Below are positions 53,117 to 63,182 of a DNA stretch of 64,000 bases, one piece after another (the first letter of the stretch is position 1; the number at the start of each line of letters is the position of its first letter). The notes beneath the pieces were generated by a model. That model worked only from the letters and a program-made list of their open reading frames with translations, did no database searches and was not told the origin of the DNA. The position numbers and the translations under genes are program-made. This DNA comes from Maniola hyperantus (taxonomy: Eukaryota; Arthropoda; Insecta; Lepidoptera; Nymphalidae), in assembly GCF_902806685.2 (NCBI RefSeq), contig NC_048549.1:13409594-13473593 (forward strand), written 5' to 3'.

Positions 53117-53403
53117 GTTTAAAAACGCTAAAATAGATAAAAAATATTGCGACAAAAAGTCGCGAGTATGTTTGTACATTCCTCGGTAGCGGTGATGTTA
53201 ATTAAGTAATTTCTGATGACGCGAAGGCTGCATCGACAATCGTTAATGGTCAACCCTTTTTGGAATACACACAAATGATTGCGATTTATCAAAGGGTAAT
53301 CTTTTATGATCAATTATGCAGTTTTATATCTTGTAAATGAGGTAGCTACGCGTGGGCAGATACGGTGAGGTGATAAAGTGTAATATTGAATATCGACCCT
53401 TTC

Positions 53404-53660
53404 GGGGTTCCGTACCCGAAAGGTGCCAGCAGGCAGTGGCGTGCAGCTGATAGAGGCATAAACGCACTGCTTACCCTCGTTGTAATAAACCAATGCTTAT
53501 TTTTCATTACAACCTGCCGGAAAATAAATTCATACCTAAATGCATACCCTGGCTTGAAATCCTGTGCATGCCACTGCCAGCAGGACCCTATTACTAACAC
53601 TCCTCATTCCATCCATCTGTCTGCCGGTGGGCTGTATCATATGAACCGTAATAGGTAGAG
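53404..53660 (+). repeat. REP-6 copy split by an hAT-M element
   Basis: Left part GGGGTTCCGTACCCGAAAGG up to CCAGCAGG (53433); right part from CCAGCAGGACCCTATTACTA (53577) to ATATGAACCGTAATAGGTAG. Confidence 0.78.
53434..53576. mobile_element. hAT-M non-autonomous element with perfect 8-bp TSD
   Basis: Termini CAGTGGCGTGCA and TGCATGCCACTG are inverted repeats. CCAGCAGG flanks both ends (53426-53433 and 53577-53584). A CAGTG-type terminus and an 8-base duplication are hallmarks of the hAT superfamily. The 143-base length leaves no room for a transposase. Inserted in a REP-6 copy. Confidence 0.92.
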
Positions 53661-53707
53661 AGTTGATATTTTGACAGTGTGTATTTTTATTGCCGCTGTA
53701 ACAAAAA

Positions 53708-53763
53708 ATCACTACCCTTATTATAAATGCGGAAGTGTGTTTGTTTGTTGGTTTGTTTGTTTG
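53708..53763 (-). mobile_element. HLE-A 5'-end fragment joined to a GC-rich repeat
   Basis: ACTACCCTTATTATAAATGC and GTGTGTTTGTTTGTTGGTTT, then an abrupt change into TAGTCCGCGACAGGTCGAGA. Confidence 0.6.
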
Positions 53764-53815
53764 TAGTCCGCGACAGGTCGAGATGGCCCTCGGGGTATGA
53801 GGCGGGTGGACGCCA
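53764..53815. repeat. GC-rich repeat fragment
   Basis: TAGTCCGCGACAGGTCGAGA, TGGCCCTCGGGGTATGAGGC and GGGTGGACGCC, joined to an HLE-A end. Confidence 0.58.
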
Positions 53816-54579
53816 GTTCACTCTGCATTGCATAAAAAAATCTTCTCTTTTTGTTTGTTTTCTCTTTCAACTAAATAAAAACCGAATCAGGTAAACTGTA
53901 TTACAATTACCTACCAGGGTCGCATAAACGATTGCCGGTTCACACCACGTCCGCATTAGCAATCGATTGACAAGTGTGAAAACACATTTCAAGTAAGGAA
54001 AGCGCTCTAAAAGGAATCGCCTCTAAACTTGGCCACCAAGCTTTGCATACCATCCGATTGACAATCGCATCGAGACCATGGAAATCGTCTCACGTAGCGA
54101 CAACTGATGGACTCTATGTATGGTCTTTGACTCCATGACTTCCCTATTTTGTTTATCCCGTTCGGTTTGTTTGTATTGCTTTGTGTGCAAGGTTTTACTT
54201 GAACTGCCGTGAAACCAAAAGTATAAGTCAATGCGTGAAAAAGTAAAAAAAGATATAAACCTGACTTTTATTGGAGCCGCCCTTGAGTATTTCGAAGCCA
54301 TTCAGGGTTTTTTGAATCCCCTGTAACTTTGTTGTAGATAAAGCTAGAAGTAGAATTTTCAGTGACCAAGAGAAAATAATTTAACCAGGTATATGCTCAA
54401 ACTACATTCAATTTGAACCAGTAGTTTAAGAACTATTGCAAGTCAAAGTTTCTTAATTTTGTCACTGACACACTCACTCTCCGATCATTAAAATTCTACA
54501 CGAACAAGCTTCAAATTTTGATCACCGATTTAGCGTACTTGTAGTTAGCGACCATATTATTATCGCTAACTAATAGGCC
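53816..54579. other. Unassigned, moderately GC-rich
   Basis: ATTGCCGGTTCACACCACGT and ATCGCATCGAGACCATGGAA lie in a stretch with two overlapping minus-strand frames of 74 and 92 codons (54007-54301). No known motif. A candidate place for an upstream exon or enhancer, unproven. Confidence 0.35.
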
Positions 54580-54835
54580 TCATATGAAATCTCAGAGACA
54601 CTCAGCAGGCGATGGAGAGAGCTATGCTGGTATCCAATATAGTTCAATGGGTTGCAAAGCTAAAGTAATGAGCGGTTCACGTAGTTCGAAGAACCGGTAC
54701 ACGTTGGGGTCCCAAGATGTTAGATTGGCGACCTCGCAGTGGAAAGCACAGCATTAGTAGACTACTAGGTGGACGAGCAAGTTGCAGGGAGCTGCTGGAT
54801 TCAGACAGTGCAGTGTGGGAGTTCCTACAAGAGAC
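54580..54835 (+). pseudogene. RTE LINE fragment, strongly diverged
   Basis: Recognisable by ATGGAGAGAGCTATGCTGG and by the later CGACCTCGCA / GTGGACGAGC segments. Many deletions and no tail. Confidence 0.6.
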
Positions 54836-54939
54836 CTATCTTCTCAAACTAAAACGCCTACATTTCATAATGTTGGAGGCAAAAAAAGGACTGTCATCAT
54901 TTTTAATCATGCCATTTAGTTTAGTTTATATGAATAACT

Positions 54940-54975
54940 AGCGATCCGCCCCAGCTTCGCAAGGGTGCAATGTAG
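54940..54975 (-). mobile_element. HLE-C end fragment
   Basis: AACTAGCGATCCGCCCCAGC followed by TTCGCAAGGGTG; only the terminal piece. Confidence 0.55.
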
Positions 54976-55045
54976 ATACTAATGTGGTGTCAGTGAGGAG
55001 TGATTGATAATCCATACTTCCATAAGTACTATTATTATATTCGAC

Positions 55046-55390
55046 GACCTCCCTGGCGCAGTGGTGAGCGCTGTGGTCTTATTAGTGGGAGGTCCTGGGT
55101 TCGATTCCTGGCAGGGGTTTGGAATTTTATAATTTCTAAATTTCTGGTCTGGTCTGGTGGGAGGCTTCGGCCGTGGCTAGTTACCACCCTACTGGCAAAG
55201 CCGTACCGCCAAGCGATTTAGCGTTCCGGTGCGATGCCGTGTAGAAACCAAAGGGGTATGGGTTTAATAAAAACTGCCATACCCCTTCCAGGTTAGCCCG
55301 CTATCATCTTAGACTGCATCATCACTTACCATCAGGTGAGATTGCAGTCAAGGGCTAACTTGTATCTGAATAAAAAAAAAAAAAAAAAAA
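55046..55390 (+). mobile_element. SINE-3, full length
   Basis: Forward copy from GACCTCCCTGGCGCAGTGG to a poly(A) of about 19. An HLE-A element begins only 7 bases after the tail. Confidence 0.88.
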
Positions 55391-55396
55391 TTATAC

Positions 55397-55621
55397 ACTA
55401 GCTGATGCCCGCGACTTCGTCCGCGTGGAATTAGGTTTTTAAAAATCCTGTGGGAACTCTTTGATTTTCCGCGATAAAAAGTAGCCTATGTCACTCTCCA
55501 GGTCTTTATCTATACCCATGCAAAAAATCACGTCAATACGTTGCACCGTTGCGACGTGATTGAAGGACAAACCAACAAAGCAATAAACGAACAAACCAAC
55601 ACACTTTCGCATTTATAATTA
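55397..55621 (+). mobile_element. HLE-A copy
   Basis: Complete copy from ACTAGCTGATGCCCGCGACT to TTTCGCATTTATAATTA, immediately after the SINE-3 tail. Confidence 0.84.
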
Positions 55622-56110
55622 AAATGCGACCACCGCCGCGTCCGTCTCGTTTTGTTGCGCGTAATATTTTTTAATTTTCGATGGAAGCTTGATTTCTTCC
55701 GATATTTTGTTCAAATAACGTCCTATTTCAACAAATTAACACAAACCAATATTGAACTATACCTATAAACCGTCCTCTTGAATCACTCTATCTATTGGTG
55801 AAAATCCGTTGCCTAGTTTAAAAGATCCACGCGTTCATACATACAGACAGCGGGAAGCGACTTTATTTTATACTATGTAGAGATTCTACTTGCTTATTCA
55901 TGAGCACATTTTGTTCTTACAATAACACTTTAACACGCGTCCGTTATATATTTTGATAAGAAAATATTATGACAAACTTTGTGTAGCAATTTGTTTCAAG
56001 TGTTAAAATTAAACACTTGTGAGTTTACATCAAGTTTTTTGTTCGAGTGAACGGCACGAGCTACCGTGTCTGCAAAGTAAACAGTGGTCTATGTCCATAC
56101 CGGTCTTGAT

Positions 56111-56426
56111 CAGTGGCGTAAAGCTCATAGATGCATAAACGCACTGCTTACCCTCATTATAATGAATCCTGCTGAGTTTCTTGCCGAGTTTCTTGCTGGT
56201 TCTTCTCGACAGGTAAGGCATTCCGAACCAGTGATAGATGCATCCGACTATTCGTAAGCACTTGTAAAAGTTTATACGAATAAAAAAGATTTTCATTTCA
56301 TTTCATTCATTTTCATTTCATTTCATTTCATTTAAAAAATCAATGCTTATTTTTCATTTTAATCTGCCGCAAAATAAGTTCATACCTAAATGCATACCCT
56401 GGCTTGAACTCCGGTGCACGCCACTG
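56111..56426. mobile_element. hAT-M copy with perfect TSD and a nested LINE end
   Basis: CAGTGGCGTAAAGCTCATAG to GTGCACGCCACTG, flanked by GTCTTGAT at 56103-56110 and 56427-56434. The interior is interrupted by the LINE end at 56165-56335, which explains its 316-base length compared with about 140. Confidence 0.9.
56165..56335 (+). mobile_element. LINE 3' end with (TTTCA)n tail, nested in hAT-M
   Basis: GAGTTTCTTGCTGGTTCTTC, then TGCATCCGACTATTCGTAAG, then about nine TTTCA-type repeats. It interrupts an hAT-M element whose two halves continue on either side. Confidence 0.75.
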
Positions 56427-56613
56427 GTCTTGATAATATGGTGATGGATAGATAAATTAATATAGATTATAACTAGCCATGATCTAAGTCAGCCTACAAA
56501 AATAGTTTTCAGATAATCTAATGATTTTAAGATCTAATCGCTTTTGGGGAGCTGTCCAAGCCTTGTCTTGTCAACGATATAACTGCACTGGGGTGTCGTT
56601 CACAAAATTATTT

Positions 56614-56686
56614 TTTTGGGTTCTGTATCTCAAAAGGAAAAACGGAACCCGTATATGATCACTTTGTTGTCTGTCTGTCTGTCAAA
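56614..56686 (-). repeat. REP-5 end fragment fused to a fold-back remnant
   Basis: TTTGGGTTCTGTATCTCAAA, GGAAAAACGGAACCCGTATA and TTGTCTGTCTGTCTGTC, then an abrupt switch to AAAATCTATTGCTCTCCCTT of the 16.4 kb fold-back family. Confidence 0.7.
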
Positions 56687-56793
56687 ATCTATTGCTCTCC
56701 CTTTCATAATGTTGCTTGCGGAAAAGAATAGCACCAAATTTAGACATATTAATTTTGTTTAGTTTAGAGATTGTGTACAAAAGAATCGGCCCC
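56687..56793. mobile_element. Half copy of the 16.4 kb fold-back
   Basis: TCTATTGCTCTCCCTTTCAT, AATGTTGCTTGCGGAAAAGA and TTTAGAGATTGTGTACAAAA then GAATCGGCCCC. The left arm is replaced by a REP-5 end. Confidence 0.78.
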
Positions 56794-57052
56794 ATTATTA
56801 ATTTAACCAAACGAAAACCTTTTAAACACAAAATGCCACATCTTGTAATAGGTAGGTACATAGGTACTTAAAGAAAACTAAATATTATCCAAAGATCTTT
56901 TATTGTGTGTCAATAGGAGGAAGCAAATTGCAGTGTACAAACTTTCTTAGCAACAATGTTTATGTAGCTGAGTGCCCTCTCAATTATCGAGAAAGACTAT
57001 AACGAGCAATACTTCTAGAAGAAGACATAGCGGTCGATACTAAGTTTTGCCA

Positions 57053-57275
57053 ATTCCCATTGACTTATATATTACTTCGTATGGACAGGGCTATTGAACA
57101 AACAAAATGGCACCGACTCAGTGGTGCTTTAGCACCAATGCAACCTCAGTGACGTCTGGATTTCAAACGGATCGTTCATTAGTATTCAAGAGGTGGCGCT
57201 GATTCATTTGGTTTTGGTTTTGAAACCGTGAAAAATTTTGTTCGCTTGACCATATTATCTTGTCATTTATATCGA
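57053..57275. repeat. Interspersed repeat, copy 2
   Basis: Collinear with 29236-29447 over about 210 bases with scattered substitutions and a duplicated GGTTTT. Confidence 0.75.
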
Positions 57276-57913
57276 TGTCAATTCCCGAGAACATTTAATC
57301 TACTCTTACGAAACGTTTTTGCTCAAACTTTTCGATACGCCAAGGTGCAGCATGCTCTTTCGATGTCCATGTCTCCTGCCACGTATTACATATACATATA
57401 ATTTAAAGGCAAGAGTGAATAGGTATTTTTAAGGCTAGCGCGTAAATCATATCAATATCAGTAAAGTCTGTCACTACAATTCAGCACAGATATTAGAACA
57501 ACTAATTAATGATTCATGCACTATGGTTGACATTGTTATGTTATATTTAGACCCACTGGTCTGGTACTTTGGCAAAGGTTAACGATGCTAATAACCTCTC
57601 TTCTTTCAAGAGGACCGTGGTACTTTTCCTGAGAGTAAGTAGCAAATACGGAACAATATTTTAAAGAAAGGGCGTAGATGTAATTTGTTTTGTAAATGAT
57701 ACTTCTAATACTTAACTTTCACACTCAATACTTTAACTATCATGATTGTACGTTAGGTATGTATCTTTTTACTTGAAAACTTGTTAGGGTTAATGAGAAA
57801 GTGACAATTTTTTTTAGAAAACGTCCTGTCCTGAAAACTGTCCCAAAAAAGCGCGCTTGCCTAGAAGTTCTAGTTATAAATAAATAATACAGTTTGTGTA
57901 AGACATCTTCAAA
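57276..57913. other. Unassigned
   Basis: Nothing recognised. Confidence 0.4.
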
Positions 57914-58350
57914 TAAAAAACCGGCCAAGAGTGAGTCAGGCTCGCGCACCGAGAGTTCAGTACCTACTACAGTCGTATTTTTTCGACATTTTGCATGATA
58001 ATTCAAAAACTATGATGCATAAAAATAAATAAACATCTATTTTAGAATGCATAGGTAAAGCCCTTTCATATGATACCCCACTTGGTATAGTTATCTTTAT
58101 TCTAAAATTGAAAATACTAATTATTAGTTCATGACCACAATTTAAATTTTTTGTGTGATGTAACCCTAAATTCACGGTTTTCAGATTGTTCCCTTAATGT
58201 CTACTATAAGAACTACCTTCCTGCTAAATTTCATGATTCTAGGTCAATGGGAATCCCTTGTAGGTTTCTTGACAGAGCGACAGATAGACAGACAACAAAG
58301 TGATCCTGTAAGGGTTCCGTTTTTCCTTTTGAGGTACGGAACCCTGAAAA
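57914..58350 (+). repeat. REP-5 copy
   Basis: Full forward copy from AAAAAACCGGCCAAGAGTGA to GAGGTACGGAACCCTGAAAA. Confidence 0.85.
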
Positions 58351-58640
58351 ACCTTCGTTTATTTATCGCGGATGCGTCGAACTTTCCCAAAAACAAACAA
58401 GAACATTACAAATACCGGCAACAATTTGTTCACCTTTATACCCTACCACCTGCCGCAAACTCGACCCAATTGCAGAACTCGATTGAGAACTCGAACATAA
58501 ATCTCGGAAGGCGTGGACAGCGTTGCCGTGATATTTGGGCCGATGAATGGGAAGTCATTAAAGGATAATGGCGATTTACGATAGCTGAATTGGAATTTAT
58601 ATTTCGTGGTACGGGCAAACGGTTTTACGTTCAACTCATT
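58351..58640. other. Single-copy-looking block with open frames on both strands
   Basis: Plus strand: an open run from about 58351 through FIADASNFPKNKQEHYKYRQ to WADEWEVIKG and a TAA at 58567. Minus strand: frames of 60 and 77 codons. Composition is closer to coding than the surroundings. I recognise no family, so no function is given. Confidence 0.35.
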
Positions 58641-58655
58641 TTTTTTTTTTATTAA

Positions 58656-58830
58656 ACATAGTGAGGAAACCTGCAAGCCCGAGAGTTCGCCATAATGTTT
58701 TCAAAGGTGTGTGAAATCTACCAATTAACACATGGCCAGCGTGGTAGACTATGGCCAAAACCTTTCTCACTTTGAGAGGAGATCCGTGCTCTGTAGTGAG
58801 CCGGCGATGGGTTGATCATGATGATGATGA
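58656..58830 (+). mobile_element. SINE-1, 5'-truncated
   Basis: Starts at ACATAGTGAGGAAACCTGCA after a poly(T) run and ends with GATCATGATGATGATGA. Confidence 0.84.
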
Positions 58831-59633
58831 ACTTAAATTGAAGCAAAACATCATGATGTCACATGAGTAGATAATAATGGGAAACGATATGTGTTAAAGG
58901 GTAATAAAATCCATAATGTCACCTTTACACGCAGCATCAATAAGTCCAGATAGCAATAACGTTAATCAATCACCATGCAAGTGACAAATGTCAGACTGAC
59001 GTGGATTAACTAGGATCGCCCTAAATGGCGAGCGGCAAGAACAAGTAATCGATGCTAATTACAGTTACGTACACTCCAGTTTATGGTGTCCTGGTAGGTA
59101 TTTACACAGGGCAGCTCAGCGGTAATCTATGAATAAATCACGAACTCGCTGACACTTCGGTATTAACTAAGATTGGAAGTCGTATAATAGCTATGTGATC
59201 CTGGTGGTTATAAAACAGTTACAGTACATATTTTTATATGTGAATTGCCAACCGTTTATGCGATCCTGTAAGGTGATTGTCTAAAACCTGCATCAATCAT
59301 TATTACAATCTCAATTGTTCTGATTGGCTGAATTTGTGTAATTCTTGTTATAACGATGCATTGTAGCCAATACTGCAGAGATAATTGCGATCGTGACATT
59401 GTAGCTGTCATTCTCCCGCAATCGCGCAGGTGGTTGTTGTAAAAGAGTTACAGTAGATTTAATATGATAACTGCCAAAAATCACATAGGTACATGTGATC
59501 CTGATAGTTATGAAACAACTACAAGGACAGGATCAGCCGTCTTATTCTTTAGATTTAACTTTCCGGGTTCATTTCTGCTGCAAGTAATAAGCACATAGGT
59601 AACTGAGTAGGGCCCTACTTCTAAATCTAAAAT
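58831..59633. other. Unassigned with a locally repeated motif
   Basis: GTGATCCTGGTGGTTATAAA-ACAGTTACAGTA at about 59197 and GTGATCCTGATAGTTATGAA-ACAACTACA at about 59493 are direct repeats about 300 bases apart; related words occur between. Confidence 0.4.
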
Positions 59634-59830
59634 CAGCCCCCCAATTGTGTAAGAATAGATAATCATTTCATGGCTATCGCAATTGTCAAGAATGAAAAAA
59701 TGCAAACAGTGAATCAACCAATCAAAGGGCAGAATTTCTTGACGATTGCAATAGCGATGAAATGGTTATTCTTACACAATCGAAAGAAGAAAGAAAGAAA
59801 GAAAACTAGTTTATAGCAATCGGGGGGCTG
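59634..59830. mobile_element. Fold-back element with CAGCCCCC ends
   Basis: CAGCCCCCCAATTGTGTAAG...GGCTATCGCAATTGTCAAGA pairs with TTCTTGACGATTGCAATAGC...CTTACACAATCG and the terminal CGGGGGGCTG. A (GAAA)n stretch of about 35 bases interrupts the right arm. Confidence 0.77.
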
Positions 59831-59873
59831 AATGCATGCATTTAAGCGTTATGCCCATAGTGAGTGAGATTTG

Positions 59874-59992
59874 ACTTTTTTTTTTTAATTCAGATACAAG
59901 TTAGCCCTTGACTGCAATCACACCTGGTGGTAAGTCATGATGCAGTCTAAGATGATAGCGGGCTAACCTGGAAGGGATATGGCAGTTTTTAT
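59874..59992 (-). mobile_element. SINE-3 3' fragment
   Basis: TTCAGATACAAGTTAGCCCT through GATGCAGTCTAAGATGATAG to GGCAGTTTTTAT; a 5'-truncated copy in reverse. Confidence 0.8.
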
Positions 59993-60247
59993 ATATACAA
60001 TAATAACATACTATTTACTACACAAAAGTGTAGATTTTCTCTAGTTAACAAAAAAATCAAAGTTGTATAGTATTAAGGCTTAGGTAATAACAAAACTAAT
60101 AAAACGACTAGTTTTAGAAACTTAAAATGCGGACATCTTTAATAGCAGGAAGAGAGAGAATTGCAGAATCATTTTTTCAATAGACAATGTGTAACTTATA
60201 GAACTATATACTTAATCTAAGACAGCAGAGTAAATAAGTATAATTTT

Positions 60248-60425
60248 TTTATTTTATTTTTAAAGAATATTAGCTATGTTAAATGACTAATATTCCCATT
60301 TCCTCTCCAACTAAGCGTAAAGCTTGTGCTAGGAGTATGTACGACAATTGTGCAACTGGCGGGGTTTGAACCGTCGATCTTTCGGTTTTCAGTCCACTCC
60401 TTTACCCATTGAGCTATTGAGGCTC
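60248..60425 (-). mobile_element. SINE-2, full length
   Basis: Reverse copy with head TTTACCCATTGAGCTATTGA. Confidence 0.84.
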
Positions 60426-61617
60426 AAAATCATTAAATGTTTATTTGATGTAACAGTACACTGTACAGTACAAAGTTACCCGTCCTAACAAGAACTTGAC
60501 GCGCTCTCCTTTAAAGTTAAGAAAAATGAGTTACGATGTTTTTCCATGCAGGTTCCGTAATATGTAATTACAATCTGATAGCCCTTGTTTCAAGGCGTGG
60601 GTAATATTTAGCTGTCAGCACTCCTGTCAGTTAGTTGTGCAACAGTTTGTCAGTTTGTTCGTTCATTTACATACGCTTTTCACCCGGATTTTGAATGAGG
60701 TTGCTAAGTGTTAATAAACTCTTCAAATTTTTGTTAACGAGCTACAATATCTTTGATCAATTAGATATAGAAAAGCCATAATGGCAGTTTTTGAAGTCAA
60801 AATTTACTCAATACCCATATTATTTTATGATATTCATTTAAAATTCTCTATAGATCATAAACTAGTTCGCACGTGAACAAAATATATAATTAGATGACGT
60901 AGTGCCGTTACTTTTTTGTGGTAACTAAGTGTTACATATTTCACACCCAAGTTAGAATTAATTTCACGCCTGATTGACGCCTCTGTCGGCGTTTGAAACA
61001 GAGGCGTGAAGTAAACTATTGAGACTTGGACCAAAATATGAAACAAAACATCTATTAGACCATTTCGTAAAATATAGACCGTTTCAATCGGGTTGTTTTA
61101 CAGATAAAGCGATGCTATAGGTAAACCTGAATCTCATGAAAAATACTTAAGCTATATTGGAATGCTTATCTCCTAACAGATATTTCTTCCAGCTTCCCAT
61201 CCTATATACTCCAATTCACAACTCTCTAAAAAAAAAGTGAATTTATTTAAATGTTTAGTAAAGTGTTAATAAATGCACCAGTAATTTTATAAAAGAAAAC
61301 TAGATTTACAACCTAATGGTACGTAGGTACGCCTTAATTATACAGTTTAATAGCTAATAAACATTTATAGCTTAGCATAATTGCTAGTACTCAGTTATTA
61401 AAGGTCAACGGCCAATCCTGGAGTTTAAATTATATGCGCCAGTTTAGACCAAAAAGTTTTTCAAAGTCACACGCAAAAATTGGTTTTAAACTTTAAAAAT
61501 TAAGGTTGAATTTTGATTTTTCAAAGGTAAATTTTGATTTGCCGTATGGTCGGTGTCTTTGCATATGCAAATAGGAAATTTGAAGAATTTCGCTCTCGTA
61601 AAATATATTGTGGACTA
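60426..61617. other. AT-rich, unassigned
   Basis: Only a small hairpin ACGCCTCTGTC / ACAGAGGCGT at about 60978-61008 stands out. Confidence 0.4.
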
Positions 61618-62250
61618 AGAGCCAGCGCGTGCCAGACATTCGGTATTTTATAAAAGTTGAAAATTTATTGTCACCAACACACGGAGGGACGCACCCTCTC
61701 CAGACACCGTTTAATAAGTAAAATAAAATGCATAAATAAACTTTTTTTTCAGACGTAACATAACCCATAACAATTACTTAACCTATATGAGTACTTATTA
61801 CTAACTTAACTTGACAACTAATCCCACTAAATTGAAAACTAATCCTAACTATTCACAATAAATTAAACTTTAAAGGCACCTGGCAGGGGGTTGCCACGAC
61901 TCTAAGTGTCTGGCAATGCATGACGATATTTCTAATACTATTTCGAGAAAAATATAAAAAAATTGATTTTATACTTAGACGTAAGATTGTTTTACACCTT
62001 TATTACCTGTTACTTCCCAAAGCCAACATGATCCAAACTTCATATACGCTGATCTTTGGGTTGGTGACAATACGCAGAGCAACTTTCAGCTTTTTTAATA
62101 ATAATAAATAAATAAACGTTTATTCGCTGGAATGTGGGTACATGTAGGTGTTACATCAGTTGAGTTGCCTGACACATTCTACCAGGTCCTGGTGTGCAAA
62201 TGGTTAAAGAATATTATAAAATAAAGAAGGTCTGGCAGGTGCTGGCTCTC
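61618..62250. mobile_element. Second copy of the CCAGCGCGTGCCAGAC fold-back, expanded
   Basis: AGAGCCAGCGCGTGCCAGAC opens it and GGTCTGGCAGGTGCTGGCTC closes it. AAGTGTCTGGCAATGCATGA and GACAATACGCAGAGCAACTT match the reversed 33.7 kb element. A LINE-like tail at about 62100-62222 lengthens the right arm. Confidence 0.74.
62100..62222 (-). mobile_element. LINE-like 3' end inserted in a fold-back element
   Basis: AATAAATAAATAAACGTTTA followed by TTCGCTGGAATGTGGGTACA interrupts the right arm of the 61.6-62.25 kb fold-back. The uninterrupted 33.7 kb relative lacks it, which marks it as an insertion. Confidence 0.55.
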
Positions 62251-62299
62251 TCTCTATTGGATTTTATGATGTTTGCTCGCAGACGTAGTGGGTGGTAGA

Positions 62300-63084
62300 C
62301 ATTTTGAGGTCTCAAATAAATACACAAACTGCATATTAATTTTGGTTTTCTTTTCTCGGACGTCATGATAATTATGTACTTAAGCGTGGGTGGATTAACC
62401 TTAATTAACTCAGAAAAGTATCACAACACACAAAACAGTTTACTAGTCTCATAGCGTCAAAAATCCCACTTTAAAAGGTTTATAATCTATGTTCCCATTC
62501 TTATCATTTAAATAATCTAAAAGGAGTCTGATACAAAATCTGTAAAGTGAGCTAGATTTGATACAGTGGATCTTCCTTTGACGAAACAATGTTGAGAGCG
62601 ATAATGAGGCTTTAAAACCGAATATTGTTGATCGTATACTCGTGTTCTAGTATTTTTGCCAGTAGTTCCGTAGTCACAATCCTCGAAAAACAGATGTAAC
62701 TCCTGAACCTGTGAACCCTACTTAGCCATGATAGTTTTCCTTTAAAATTGATTATATATACTACGGCTGTGAATTTTTTCACGTTCCTATATACTACCAT
62801 TTGGCTGATAGAGGGGGGGACACTTGACTCTAATAAAAATTAGCACTTTAGAACATCATATTTTACAAATGGATCTAGAAATCGAAAAATAATGTTTCCA
62901 CACCCACAGTATTTTTAAAAGACCTATTCAACGATACCCCACACTATGGGGTAGACGCAAACATCCGCACTTTACATGTAGGGGATAGCTACCCTAAAAA
63001 AATATTTATCACTATTTTATTTCACCACTTTGTTGGCGTGATTAATATTTATAACCATGCCAAATTACAGATTTCTAGCACTAA
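62300..63084. other. Unassigned
   Basis: No recognised repeat or exon. Confidence 0.4.
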
Positions 63085-63182
63085 TAGTCTCTGAGATTAA
63101 CCGAGGACGGACGGACGGACAGACAGACGGACGGACATGGCGAAACTATAAGGGTTCCTTGTTTACTACAGAACCCTAAAAA
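63085..63182 (-). repeat. REP-6-like fragment with (GACG)n
   Basis: GATTAACCGAGGACGGACGG, then AAACTATAAGGGTTCCTTGT and ACAGAACCCTAAAAA. A neighbouring stretch names no other family. Confidence 0.5.
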
